This document shows positions 24,914 to 33,009 of a stretch of 51,579 nucleotides of DNA, piece by piece. The stretch lies in IMG/VR virus record IMGVR_UViG_3300032047_000023, positions 1-51,579 of that record. One strand, written 5' to 3'. The position numbers and the translations under genes were made by a program. The stretch's first letter is position 1; the number at the start of each line of letters is the position of its first letter. This stretch comes from a virus. The notes beneath the pieces were generated by a model that saw only the letters and a program-made list of their open reading frames with translations, was not told the DNA's origin and ran no database searches.

Positions 24914-25240
24914 ATGAAGTTATATACTAATAAACGTGGAGACTGGGCAGGTACTCAAGCTACTGCAAGAAAACTTGAAGGTAGTTATATTGGGGTTGAC
25001 GTTCCAGTCTCTAAAGCTGACTTACTGGTATTCCTAAACGATAACAAAGTAAGTTCAACAACAACAGCAGAAGACAAACCACCACCATCACTTAAAGATA
25101 AACCAGAGCTTTTGTCACAGGATGCAGCAAGTTGGGTAAGTTGGGCATATGAGAGGTTAAGGAGAGGTAAAAAAGGAGATGCCGAAGCAATGCTTTTAAA
25201 GGGTCTACAAATACAACGTGATTTAACAAAGGATAATTAA
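24914..25240 (+). CDS. Hypothetical 108-residue protein behind operator sites
   Basis: A 108-residue protein: N-terminal alpha/beta part (KLYTNKRGDWAGTQATARKL, VDVPVSKADLLVFLND), a Pro/Thr-rich linker, and a C-terminal helical hairpin (SWVSWAYERLRRGKKGDAEAMLLKGLQ). It is the first gene after the operator-bearing promoter, with AAGGAG upstream. Its position makes it a candidate regulator, but no helix-turn-helix is evident. Confidence 0.7.
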   Translation: MKLYTNKRGDWAGTQATARKLEGSYIGVDVPVSKADLLVFLNDNKVSSTTTAEDKPPPSLKDKPELLSQDAASWVSWAYERLRRGKKGDAEAMLLKGLQIQRDLTKDN

Positions 25241-25245
25241 AAAAA

Positions 25246-25458
25246 ATGAAAGAGACTAAGCAATTTACCTGCACCAACTGCTACTCTACTGATCTACAGT
25301 GGAGAGCATTCGTCTCTTGGGATTACATCGCTCAAGAAATGATTATAGACGAAGTAGGAGAAGATATAGCAAACGAAGCTTATTGCTTTGAATGTGGTCA
25401 AGATGTAGAGATAGAAGAAACAACAACAATTCATAGGATAGTAGAAAGAGATTTATAA
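25246..25458 (+). CDS. Zinc-ribbon protein, 70 residues
   Basis: Two CxxC pairs (CTNC at residues 9-12 and CFEC near 48-51) flank a 35-residue middle, giving a zinc-ribbon. The rest is acidic. Five bases separate it from the previous gene and its stop overlaps the next start (TAATG). Small zinc ribbons in phages often contact RNA polymerase or nucleic acid; the partner is unknown here. Confidence 0.7.
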   Translation: MKETKQFTCTNCYSTDLQWRAFVSWDYIAQEMIIDEVGEDIANEAYCFECGQDVEIEETTTIHRIVERDL

Positions 25459-25625
25459 TGGTTATAGACCCAATCCTAGTAGGACTAGGAATACTAGTAG
25501 GCATTGTTGTGTATCAACAGTGGGTTATTAGAAACATACAGATTGATCTTGATGATGTAATAGATGGACACAATCATTTAGTTAAAACTATTATAGTAGC
25601 ATCAAAAAATGATCCTAACCTATAA
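25458..25625 (+). CDS. Single-pass membrane protein, 55 residues
   Basis: The N-terminus IDPILVGLGILVGIVVYQQWVI is a membrane helix, followed by a charged cytoplasmic part with IDLDDVIDGHNHLVKTIIVA. It overlaps the previous stop and is followed directly by a terminator. Function unknown. Confidence 0.6.
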   Translation: MVIDPILVGLGILVGIVVYQQWVIRNIQIDLDDVIDGHNHLVKTIIVASKNDPNL

Positions 25626-25639
25626 ACAAAAAATAAAAG

Positions 25640-25668
25640 AAGGGGGGCTTTACAGAGTTCCCCTTTTA
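25640..25668 (+). terminator. Terminator before tRNA-Trp
   Basis: AAGGGG and CCCCTT form a stem around a GC/T loop, followed by TTTTACTTT. It ends the short operon begun at 24773. Confidence 0.75.
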
Positions 25669-25786
25669 CTTTATAATAGTACACATACTGTTATTATGAG
25701 TACTTAGTACATGACGATGTATACTCTTTGAAGCACCAGACGGAGATTGCAACCTGAGGGGTGGAGAGGTTCTAAGTACTTTTAAT

Positions 25787-25860
25787 AGGGGTATAGTTCA
25801 ATGGTAGAACGACTGATTCCAAACCAGTAGATGTGGGTTCGATTCCTACTACCCCTGCCA
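25787..25860 (+). tRNA. tRNA-Trp (CCA anticodon)
   Basis: A full cloverleaf can be folded: acceptor AGGGGTA/TACCCCT, D arm around GTTC-AATGGTA-GAAC, anticodon loop TTCCAAA with CCA at 25819-25821, T loop GTTCGATTC, and an encoded GCCA end. The anticodon stem has one A-C mismatch next to the loop. It lies directly upstream of thyX. The host tRNA pool for UGG may be limiting, or this tRNA may replace one damaged by host defence. Confidence 0.92.
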
Positions 25861-25879
25861 AATAACAAAGGAGAATATA

Positions 25880-26509
25880 ATGGATGTAAATTTGATAGAC
25901 TATATGGGTAGTGACCTGTCTGTAGTTAACGCGGCTAGAGTTAGTTTTGGAAAGTACCACGGTATCTTTGATGAAGATAAGGACTCAAGGTTAATAAAAT
26001 ACTTAGCAAGACATAAACATATGTCACCCTTCGGACATTCATTTGCTACGTTTCATGTATCTGCTCCTATCTTTGTAGCACGTCAATTAGTCAAGCATAA
26101 GTTCCTACGTTGGAATGAGATTAGCCGTAGGTATGTAGATGATGAACCAAAGTTCTATATCCCTGAGGTTTGGCGTGGTCGAAGTGATGACAAGAAACAA
26201 GGCTCTCAAGGCTTATCTAAATCTCAGTACTTCCCAAGTGTATACACTAAAGAGATTACAGACAAAGCTTTAGAAGACTACAAGAAGATGTTAATGCAAG
26301 GGGTTACTCCAGAACAAGCTCGTATGGTACTTCCCCAGAATACAATGACCGAGTGGTATTGGAGTGGTAGTCTCGATGCCCTAGCCGATATGTGTAATTT
26401 AAGATGTACAAGAGATACTCAGTTAGAGACAAAGATAATAGCTGACAATATTGATGATATAATGAGGGGTCTTTACCCTATATCATGGAGAAGTTTAAGA
26501 GGAGAATAA
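25880..26509 (+). CDS. thyX: Flavin-dependent thymidylate synthase ThyX
   Basis: A 209-residue enzyme that makes dTMP from dUMP using FAD, NADPH and methylene-tetrahydrofolate. The family motif RHR-x7-S appears as KHKFLRWNEIS, a Lys-substituted variant, followed by RRYVDD. Upstream is SPFGHSFATFHVSAPIFVARQLV. The C-terminal part has LPQNTMTEWYWSGSLDALADMCNLRCTRDTQLE, which carries the substrate-binding Arg. AAGGAG precedes the ATG. It works with the phage RNR to supply nucleotides. Confidence 0.93.
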   Translation: MDVNLIDYMGSDLSVVNAARVSFGKYHGIFDEDKDSRLIKYLARHKHMSPFGHSFATFHVSAPIFVARQLVKHKFLRWNEISRRYVDDEPKFYIPEVWRGRSDDKKQGSQGLSKSQYFPSVYTKEITDKALEDYKKMLMQGVTPEQARMVLPQNTMTEWYWSGSLDALADMCNLRCTRDTQLETKIIADNIDDIMRGLYPISWRSLRGE

Positions 26510-26512
26510 ACA

Positions 26513-26590
26513 ATGTTAGCTTTAACAGCAACTACAGTTATACTATGTATAATACTTTACTTAGTAGTAACAGATAAAGGAGAAGATTAA
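26513..26590 (+). CDS. Single-pass membrane micropeptide, 25 residues
   Basis: MLALTATTVILCIILYLVVTDKGED: one hydrophobic helix with an acidic tail. AGGAG lies seven bases upstream, it starts three bases after thyX, and its stop shares a base with the next ATG. It resembles the micropeptide at 21062 in size and layout. Confidence 0.5.
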   Translation: MLALTATTVILCIILYLVVTDKGED

Positions 26591-26787
26591 TGAATTATGA
26601 TTCTGAAGAGATACAGACATATAGTATGCCTAAAGCTCTAACAGCTTACGAACAAGGCCTTGTAGTGTATATAGCTCATCCCCTTGATGAAGATGCAGAT
26701 GATAGAATGCATAGTGAGGAAGAAATCATAAGTGCTGATGGACACCTATTTATAATTAAAGAAGAAATAACAGGAGTACCAGTGTAA
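26590..26787 (+). CDS. Hypothetical acidic protein, 65 residues
   Basis: A 65-residue acidic protein (EQGLVVYIAHPLDEDADDRMHSEEEIISADGHLFII). It overlaps neighbours by one base on both sides and has GGAG upstream. No family is recognised. Confidence 0.6.
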   Translation: MNYDSEEIQTYSMPKALTAYEQGLVVYIAHPLDEDADDRMHSEEEIISADGHLFIIKEEITGVPV

Positions 26788-27032
26788 TGCTTAAGAAAGA
26801 CTTTTATAAATGGCTTGATACAATGCCAAGCGGAGACTACTATGAAATTGAAGATAATGATAATGGTATATTTACTGTAGTCTTTACAGGAATTGATGAT
26901 AAGATGAGAGTAAGAACACTTCGTGAAAAAGATACAGGTATCGTTGTTGAAGTTGATGAGACTGAATACAAAAGGTTTTTTGATAATAGAAATCCATTTG
27001 AGTGGTCATTAGTAGAGGATAGATTTATATGA
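26787..27032 (+). CDS. Hypothetical protein, 81 residues
   Basis: An 81-residue acidic alpha/beta protein (FYKWLDTMPSGDYYEIEDNDNGIFTVVFTGI, then GIVVEVDETEYKRFF). It overlaps the next gene by four bases. No family is recognised; context is the replication operon. Confidence 0.65.
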   Translation: MLKKDFYKWLDTMPSGDYYEIEDNDNGIFTVVFTGIDDKMRVRTLREKDTGIVVEVDETEYKRFFDNRNPFEWSLVEDRFI

Positions 27033-27262
27033 TTAACTTACCAAACTCGGAAGATGCTAGTGACATTTCTTACTCTTATAGAACTAAAAGGTTGCAGGAT
27101 ACAATAACTACTGCAATGCATGAAGGTAAACAATGTGCTTATATAAAAGAACACTTAACTAATCGTGAAGACGTACATGAATTACACGATCTGGGTTACG
27201 AAACAAACGTGGATAGCAGAGGTGATCTGTGGATACATTGGAGGAGATTAAATGGGAAATAG
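27029..27262 (+). CDS. Hypothetical protein, 77 residues
   Basis: A 77-residue protein with helix-rich middle (KRLQDTITTAMHEGKQCAYIKEHLTNREDVHELHDLGY) and C-terminal DSRGDLWIHWRRL. It overlaps the previous gene by four bases and the primase-helicase by 11. Function unknown. Confidence 0.65.
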   Translation: MINLPNSEDASDISYSYRTKRLQDTITTAMHEGKQCAYIKEHLTNREDVHELHDLGYETNVDSRGDLWIHWRRLNGK

Positions 27263-28844
27263 AGTTCATCAACCTTGCCCATATGAGGCTTGTGGTTCAT
27301 CTGATGCTTTCTCTTGGGAAGAGGATGATCAGGTAGGCCATTGCCACAGTTGCTCTAGGTCTTACCCTATGTCAGGTATGAACCAACTAAAGATATTTGA
27401 TTGGGTAGCTAGTGACTATCCTCTTAAGAAAAGAAAGGAGAATATAATGAATGTAGATATTGTCTCAGGTACTTTTGAAGGTATCAGAGGTATCTCAGCA
27501 GAGGTATGCCAACTATATGGTATTCAACTTCAATTAGATGCTGATAACAATCCAATACGTTACGCCTTTAAGTGGCCTAACAACGTCAAGTATAGGGGCT
27601 ATGACGAAAAGAAGTTCTGGTTAAAGGATAGGTCATCTCTTGATGATCTGTTTGGACCAGACTTTAACAGTGGTTCATCTAATCGTTTATACATTACAGA
27701 AGGTGAGTTTGATGCCGCATCACTCTTTGAGGTTCTAGGTAAGTCATTTCCTGTAAAGTCAATACCTGGGGCATCTATCTCAGAAAAGTTTATCAAAAAG
27801 AACTTCGAGTATATGAACAGCTTTAAAGAAGTTATATATGCAGGTGAGTTAGACGATGCAGGTTCAGTTGCCGCAGAGAGGTTATATCAACTATTTCCAG
27901 AGAAGTTCTTCTTTGTTCCTATGTCTAAACATAAGGACGCTAACGAGTTCTTGATGTCAGGTGATAAAGACGACTTGATGTGGTCAGCCAAGAAGCCACA
28001 GCGTTTTTCACCAGACAACTTCTACATCGGTGATCTAGACATTGAGGAAACAATAAAGAAAGAGAATCCTTACAGCTATGTACCTACAGGACACAGTGGT
28101 CTAGATGATAAGATTAGAGGTCTTGTTAAGGGTGGGTTAACCTTTGTTAAAGCACCACGCGGTGGCGGTAAGACAGAGATGGTTAGGTTTTTTGAATGTG
28201 GACTACTTGCTAATGACCCTAAGGTTAAGATAGGTCTGATGCACATGGAAGAAATGAGGTCAACTACTTATCGTGCTATGGCTACCTATGAGTTAGGTAT
28301 TAATGTTCGTACTAAAGAGGATGCTGCAACTAATGGTATCACCGAGAATAATGTTATCAAGGCGGCTCAAAAGATGGCTGATGACCGTACTGTAGTCTTT
28401 GAACTTAGATCACACGACGACCCTATGAAACTTCTAGACTACGTTAGGATGGCGGCTACAGTCTATGGTGTTGACTATGTATTTATTGACCACGTACAAC
28501 GTCTAGCCTACCTATCTCAGGGAGGTGCTGATGGTGCTACTTCAATGCTAACAGCTATCGGTTCTCGTATGGCTCAGTTAGCTAAAGAATTAGACATTGG
28601 TGTTATCTTCATCTCACAAGTCAATGATGATGGTCGTACCAAGTATGCAGGTTCTCTTGAAGAAGAAGCTATTATCTGTTTAAAGTTAGAGCGTGATACT
28701 GAGTCTGAGGACGAAGACATAAGGAACACAACTAACTTTATCGTTGATAAGAACAGACCTTTTAGTAGGTTAGGTAAAGCAGGTTCTATTTATTACGAAC
28801 CAGAGACTACAATACTAGCAGAGGAGACTTTCAATGGTGTCTGA
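27252..28844 (+). CDS. Primase-helicase (T7 gp4-like) with internal start
   Basis: A 530-residue replication protein. A zinc-binding primase finger uses Cys9, Cys14, Cys31 and Cys34. The TOPRIM region has YITEGEFDAASLFEVLG and IYAGELDDAGS. The RecA-like helicase has Walker A APRGGGKTE (Lys307), Walker B YVFIDHVQRL and the later FISQVNDDG. An in-frame ATG at 27447 (Met66) is preceded by AAGGAG six bases upstream, so a zinc-less 465-residue form is likely, as in T7 gp4A/gp4B. It unwinds the fork and primes lagging-strand synthesis for the polymerase at 29116. Confidence 0.94.
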   Translation: MGNRVHQPCPYEACGSSDAFSWEEDDQVGHCHSCSRSYPMSGMNQLKIFDWVASDYPLKKRKENIMNVDIVSGTFEGIRGISAEVCQLYGIQLQLDADNNPIRYAFKWPNNVKYRGYDEKKFWLKDRSSLDDLFGPDFNSGSSNRLYITEGEFDAASLFEVLGKSFPVKSIPGASISEKFIKKNFEYMNSFKEVIYAGELDDAGSVAAERLYQLFPEKFFFVPMSKHKDANEFLMSGDKDDLMWSAKKPQRFSPDNFYIGDLDIEETIKKENPYSYVPTGHSGLDDKIRGLVKGGLTFVKAPRGGGKTEMVRFFECGLLANDPKVKIGLMHMEEMRSTTYRAMATYELGINVRTKEDAATNGITENNVIKAAQKMADDRTVVFELRSHDDPMKLLDYVRMAATVYGVDYVFIDHVQRLAYLSQGGADGATSMLTAIGSRMAQLAKELDIGVIFISQVNDDGRTKYAGSLEEEAIICLKLERDTESEDEDIRNTTNFIVDKNRPFSRLGKAGSIYYEPETTILAEETFNGV

Positions 28845-29106
28845 TGATTATGATGACGATGACTATAATATAAGTGTAGACAACTTATACTCAAGTGTTG
28901 ACTACTTTGACACTCTTAGTGATGAAGAGTTAGACCAGTATGACGATAGTAAAGAGATTTACTTTGAACAACTTGAGGCTCGTGTAAGTGTAGCAGAGAA
29001 TCAGTTAGCTCACGCCCTTAAACACGAAGATGATCCAAATGTAATTGAGAGGTTGCAAGATGAATTAGAACTATTACTTATTGACTACTTTAACTTTGAA
29101 CTTTAA
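28834..29106 (+). CDS. Acidic protein between helicase and polymerase
   Basis: A 90-residue, very acidic protein (SDDYDDDDYNISVDNLYSS) with a C-terminal coiled coil (EQLEARVSVAENQLAHALKH, ERLQDELELLLIDYFNF). It overlaps the helicase gene by 11 bases and precedes the polymerase by nine. A replication accessory or DNA-mimic role is possible; no family is recognised. Confidence 0.65.
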   Translation: MVSDDYDDDDYNISVDNLYSSVDYFDTLSDEELDQYDDSKEIYFEQLEARVSVAENQLAHALKHEDDPNVIERLQDELELLLIDYFNFEL

Positions 29107-29115
29107 GGAGACATT

Positions 29116-31077
29116 ATGGCACGTATAGCATTCTGTGATATTGAAACTAACTCTATCGAACATCCAGATAAAATCTGGTTAGTTGGTGGTAAGATGCAAG
29201 ATACTGGCGAAGTCTTTAAGTTCGAGAATATACATACAGACCCTATAGCAAGAAAGGAAGCTACTGAGTGGCATCAATCCCTTGACAAGATGGTTGGTCA
29301 TAACTTTATACAGTATGATTTACCTATTCTTAATCAATGGTTAGACGTACCTCTTGACCCACGTAAAGTTATTGACACATTGATTGTATCTCGTACAGTT
29401 GATTATGATATAGCTATACCTGCCGGTGGTAAAGGTCCGCACTCTCTCAAAAGTTGGGGCATACGCCTAGGTGTTTACAAAGGTGACTACGACGACTTTG
29501 CCAACTTCAATCAGGATATGATTGACTACTGGTATGGTGATCTTGACACTACTGAGGCTTTGTTCAATCACTTCAGTCCTATACTTTATGACAAAGACTG
29601 GGCTAAAGCAATGAGAGCTGAGCATGATGTACAGATTGAGTTAGTACGTAGTAAGTATTATGGCTTTCACTTTGACCATGAACTAGCACAGAGTTTACTA
29701 GACAGTGTACTAGTTGAGAAGGCTGAGCTTGAAGAACTATTTCAAGAAGACTTCCCACCTAAGTTACTTCCAGTCAACACTATCAAGTATCGTGAGAAGA
29801 AAGATGGTACGTTGTTTTCCAGCGTCATCAATGCTAAGAAAAAGTATGCGGCTACTGATAGGCAAGGTGATGACCTTATCTGTTATGACTTTATTAGCTT
29901 CAACCCTGGGGCTTCCAAAGATCGTGTAGACGTGTTATGGGATGCAGGTTGGAAACCTTTTGAGAAGACTGCAACTCACAACAAGTTCAATAGACTTAAA
30001 GTAGGAGACCCTTATGGTAAGAAAATTACTAAGATGGATCAGAAATTCTATGACGAGAAGAAACAATCTCTTGAGCGTTATGGGTACACAGTATCAGAAG
30101 ACAACTTATCGACGTTACCTGATACAGCACCTAGGGGTGCTAAGTCACTTGCTCAGTGGCTTACGTTAGAAGGCCGTAGGTCTTCCCTAGTTGAGTGGAT
30201 TAACCAAGTATGTGATGATAGTCGTATACATGGTACTATCAATAATATTGGCGCATGGACAGGACGTTGTGCACACAACAATCCAAACACCGCCAACATT
30301 GCTTCACCTTTTCATGGTACACCGCGTAATGCAGTTGACGAGATCAAAGCTAAGTATGATCATCAACTACGTCAGTGTTGGACAGTTCCTAAGGGCAGTT
30401 ACTTAGTGGGTTGTGATGCAGACGGTATCCAGTTACGAGTACTTGCTGATTACATGTGGCGACACTTTGATGCTAATATGTATGCTAAGGCTATCATGGA
30501 AGGTAAGAAAGAGAACGAGACAGACATTCACAATATGAACAAGAAAGCTTTAGGTATACCACACGCTACTCGTGATATGGCTAAGACATTCATATATGGA
30601 TGGCTACTAGGTGCAGGAGTTGCCAAGACTGCTAGTATTATGCAGGTTGGTGTACAAGAAGCATCGGCGGCTATGAAACGCTTCGAGCAAAGCATTGACG
30701 GTTTGTCGCCTCTCAAGAAACGTATGGTTCCTTATATCGCTGATAAAGGGTACTTTACAGGTTACGATGGTCGTAAGGTTATCGTACCCAATGAGCACAA
30801 GACTCTAGCAGGTATACTACAATCTGGTGAGTCTATCCTGATGAAGTACACTCTTCTCAACTTTCACAAGAAAGCTAGAGCCGAGGGTATCAACTTCAAG
30901 ATGTGTGCTTTTGTGCATGATGAATACCAAGTAGAAGTTATAGGCACTCGTGATGAGGCTGAACATCTAGGTAAACTGATTGCTACTACTATGTCGGAAA
31001 CTGGTGTTGAGCTAGGTTTCAAGATACCAACCCCAGGTTCTTATGATATAGGAAAATCGTGGTATGATACACATTGA
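29116..31077 (+). CDS. polA: DNA polymerase, family A (T7-like) with 3'-5' exonuclease
   Basis: A 653-residue replicative polymerase. Exonuclease motifs are Exo I CDIETN (Asp8, Glu10), Exo II GHNFIQYD and Exo III region YWYGDLDTT. Polymerase motif A is DADGIQLR (Asp434), where the usual steric-gate Glu is Gln439. Motif B is RDMAKTFIYGWLLG (Arg486, Lys490, Tyr494), with Tyr at the E. coli 762 position and Leu498 where Tyr766 is usual. Motif C is HDE (601-603). No thioredoxin-binding insert could be confirmed by eye. AAGGAG precedes the ATG. Confidence 0.95.
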   Translation: MARIAFCDIETNSIEHPDKIWLVGGKMQDTGEVFKFENIHTDPIARKEATEWHQSLDKMVGHNFIQYDLPILNQWLDVPLDPRKVIDTLIVSRTVDYDIAIPAGGKGPHSLKSWGIRLGVYKGDYDDFANFNQDMIDYWYGDLDTTEALFNHFSPILYDKDWAKAMRAEHDVQIELVRSKYYGFHFDHELAQSLLDSVLVEKAELEELFQEDFPPKLLPVNTIKYREKKDGTLFSSVINAKKKYAATDRQGDDLICYDFISFNPGASKDRVDVLWDAGWKPFEKTATHNKFNRLKVGDPYGKKITKMDQKFYDEKKQSLERYGYTVSEDNLSTLPDTAPRGAKSLAQWLTLEGRRSSLVEWINQVCDDSRIHGTINNIGAWTGRCAHNNPNTANIASPFHGTPRNAVDEIKAKYDHQLRQCWTVPKGSYLVGCDADGIQLRVLADYMWRHFDANMYAKAIMEGKKENETDIHNMNKKALGIPHATRDMAKTFIYGWLLGAGVAKTASIMQVGVQEASAAMKRFEQSIDGLSPLKKRMVPYIADKGYFTGYDGRKVIVPNEHKTLAGILQSGESILMKYTLLNFHKKARAEGINFKMCAFVHDEYQVEVIGTRDEAEHLGKLIATTMSETGVELGFKIPTPGSYDIGKSWYDTH

Positions 31078-31081
31078 CCTG

Positions 31082-31110
31082 TTGACATATCACTAAATTT
31101 CTGGTATAAT
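31082..31110 (+). promoter_or_regulatory. Rightward promoter for the SSB gene
   Basis: TTGACA (31082-31087), 17-bp spacer, TATAAT (31105-31110), a full consensus match. It lies just after the polymerase stop, giving extra SSB transcription. Confidence 0.9.
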
Positions 31111-31144
31111 TGCAGAACAACAACAAAGCTATAGGAGATAAAAT

Positions 31145-31675
31145 ATGGCGACTAAAACAATAGAACTAACAGGTATCTTAGAATGGGCTAAACTATTTGA
31201 AGGTAACAGAGACAACGGTGAGTACGACACAGAAACAGATGGTGCTACAACTGTTGATATTATAATGGACGATGCTACGTTCAAGATGATGAAAGACTCT
31301 GGTGTACGAAAACAGGGTAAGCCTGACCCAGACGGACGCGGTACTCGTGTCAAGTTTAAACGCCCTTGGAAAGATAAGTTTGATCGTGAGTGGGCGGCAG
31401 GTGCACCAAAGGTATTCAATGCAAGTGGTGACGCTTGGACAGATGCTGACGGTATGATTGGCAACGGCTCAGTAGGTGTTGTGTACGTTGATGTATACGA
31501 TACTAAAATGGGCGTAGGTTCTCGACTAAGTGGTGTTCAAGTTATTGATCATGTAGTCTTTGAATCCGACGGTGGTGGAGTATCATCGGGCATTCAACCT
31601 AAGAACTACGCTAATGCAACACCAAGTCCTTCTTCTAAACCTAATAAGGCAACTCCAGGGGATATTCCATTCTGA
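31145..31675 (+). CDS. Single-stranded DNA-binding protein (T7 gp2.5-like)
   Basis: A 176-residue protein with a beta-rich OB-like core (IELTGILEWAKLF, TRVKFKRPWKDKFDREW, GSVGVVYVDVYDTKMGVGSRLSGVQVIDHV) and a low-complexity tail ending PGDIPF. That last motif matches the DDIPF tip by which bacterial SSB recruits partners. It lies right after the polymerase and has its own promoter and terminator, as expected for a protein needed in large amounts. Confidence 0.82.
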   Translation: MATKTIELTGILEWAKLFEGNRDNGEYDTETDGATTVDIIMDDATFKMMKDSGVRKQGKPDPDGRGTRVKFKRPWKDKFDREWAAGAPKVFNASGDAWTDADGMIGNGSVGVVYVDVYDTKMGVGSRLSGVQVIDHVVFESDGGGVSSGIQPKNYANATPSPSSKPNKATPGDIPF

Positions 31676-31700
31676 GAGCAAGGCCCTCGGTAATTACTTG

Positions 31701-31722
31701 GAGGGGCGCACTTGCGCCCTTT
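31701..31722 (+). terminator. Terminator after SSB
   Basis: GGGCGC-actt-GCGCCC followed by TTT, a compact GC-rich hairpin 26 bases past the SSB stop. It isolates the strong SSB transcript. Confidence 0.8.
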
Positions 31723-31747
31723 CTCACCTCTAACAGAAGGAAATACA

Positions 31748-32608
31748 ATGGCTAAACAAATAGCTACACTTGTACAAGATATGGAGAGCGTGATATACGG
31801 TAACGAAGGTTGGGACAATACTATTGGTCAACTGGTTGGAACTAACATAGCACAGATGGCTTATGATAGGTTTAAAGCCCCACAAGAACCTAGGGGTTAT
31901 TTGTCTATGTCATCACTAGGTACACCATGCTCACGTAAGTTATGGTACAAGATTAATCAAACAGATAAGGCAGAAGCCTTAGGAGCCAACGCACTGCTCA
32001 AGTTCTTTTATGGAGACATGATTGAGGAACTTGCTTTAGGTATCGCACAGCAAGCAGGACACGAGGTTGTTGGTCAACAAGACAAGATGGATGCTCATGG
32101 TATCAGAGGTAGACGAGATTGTGTAATTGATGGTATGACTGTTGATGTCAAATCTGCATCTCCTTACTCTTTTAAGAAGTTCAAAGAAGGTAACTTAAGA
32201 GAACAAGACCCCTTCGGTTACATCTCTCAACTATCTTCATATGTCTATGCGGCTAAAGATGACCCACTGGTTACTAACAAAACTCATGGTGCATTTTTAG
32301 TTATAGATAAAGTAAATGGACATATATGCTTAGACATGTATGACTTTATTGAGGAGCTTAAGACTAAAGAAGAAGAGATAAAAGCAATTAAGGTTATGGT
32401 AAAGAATAAAGTACCACCTACTCGTGCTTACAAAGATGAACCACAAAGTAAAACATCTCCTAATAAGAAACTATGTATGGAGTGTTCTTACTGTGAATTT
32501 AAGAAGGCTTGTTGGCCTGGGTTACGTAAGTTTGCTTACTCATATGGTCCTCAGTATTTAACTAAGGTTAAGAAAGAAATAAAAGTTAATGAAGTGGAGG
32601 ATTTCTAA
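31748..32608 (+). CDS. Cas4/RecB-type PD-(D/E)XK exonuclease with Fe-S Cys set
   Basis: A nuclease of 286 residues from the ATG at 31748, which follows AGAAGGAAA; an earlier start would lie in the terminator hairpin. The nuclease core is GRRDCVIDGMTVDVKSASPYSFKKF (D...DxK). One Cys near the N-terminus (TPCSRKLWY) and three near the C-terminus (CMECSYCEFKKACW) give the Cas4/AddB-type 4Fe-4S pattern. It probably resects DNA ends in recombination or host DNA breakdown. It abuts the endonuclease I gene. Confidence 0.87.
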   Translation: MAKQIATLVQDMESVIYGNEGWDNTIGQLVGTNIAQMAYDRFKAPQEPRGYLSMSSLGTPCSRKLWYKINQTDKAEALGANALLKFFYGDMIEELALGIAQQAGHEVVGQQDKMDAHGIRGRRDCVIDGMTVDVKSASPYSFKKFKEGNLREQDPFGYISQLSSYVYAAKDDPLVTNKTHGAFLVIDKVNGHICLDMYDFIEELKTKEEEIKAIKVMVKNKVPPTRAYKDEPQSKTSPNKKLCMECSYCEFKKACWPGLRKFAYSYGPQYLTKVKKEIKVNEVEDF

Positions 32609-33009
32609 TGGCTAAAAGAAGTAGGTTTCGTGGTATAGCTGCAGGTTATAGATCAGGGTTAGAAGAATCAACAGCTACTAATCTCAAAGAACGTGGTATC
32701 AAATTCACATATGAAGAGACTAAGATTAAGTGGATAGATATGAAAGTTAGAAACTATACACCTGACTTTGTTCTTGACAATGGTATTATAATCGAAACTA
32801 AAGGACGCTTTATTTCTACAGATAGACGTAAACATAAAGAAATACAAAAGCAGTTTCCAGAACATGATATACGTTTTGTATTTAACAACTCACGAGCCAA
32901 GCTCTATAAGGGAGCTAAAAGCACCTACGGAGATTGGTGTATTAAAAATGGCTTTCTATATTCAGACAAAATCATTCCTGAGGAATGGACAGAAGAGGAA
33001 AAGAAATGA
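32608..33009 (+). CDS. Endonuclease I (T7 gp3-like junction resolvase)
   Basis: A 133-residue protein with the T7 endonuclease I layout: YRSGLEESTATNLKERGIKFTYEE (Glu near 20), then YTPDFVLDNGIIIETKGRF containing the catalytic Asp and E-x-K. It cuts branched DNA and Holliday junctions and helps break down host DNA. It overlaps both the Cas4-like exonuclease and the phosphoesterase gene, a DNA-processing trio. Confidence 0.9.
   Translation: MAKRSRFRGIAAGYRSGLEESTATNLKERGIKFTYEETKIKWIDMKVRNYTPDFVLDNGIIIETKGRFISTDRRKHKEIQKQFPEHDIRFVFNNSRAKLYKGAKSTYGDWCIKNGFLYSDKIIPEEWTEEEKK

Noticed and set aside
25772-25960. Leftward frame containing a VGIEPTSTGLESVVLPLNY-like stretch
   Set aside because: This is the well-known false protein produced by reading a tRNA backwards; the tRNA-Trp lies there.
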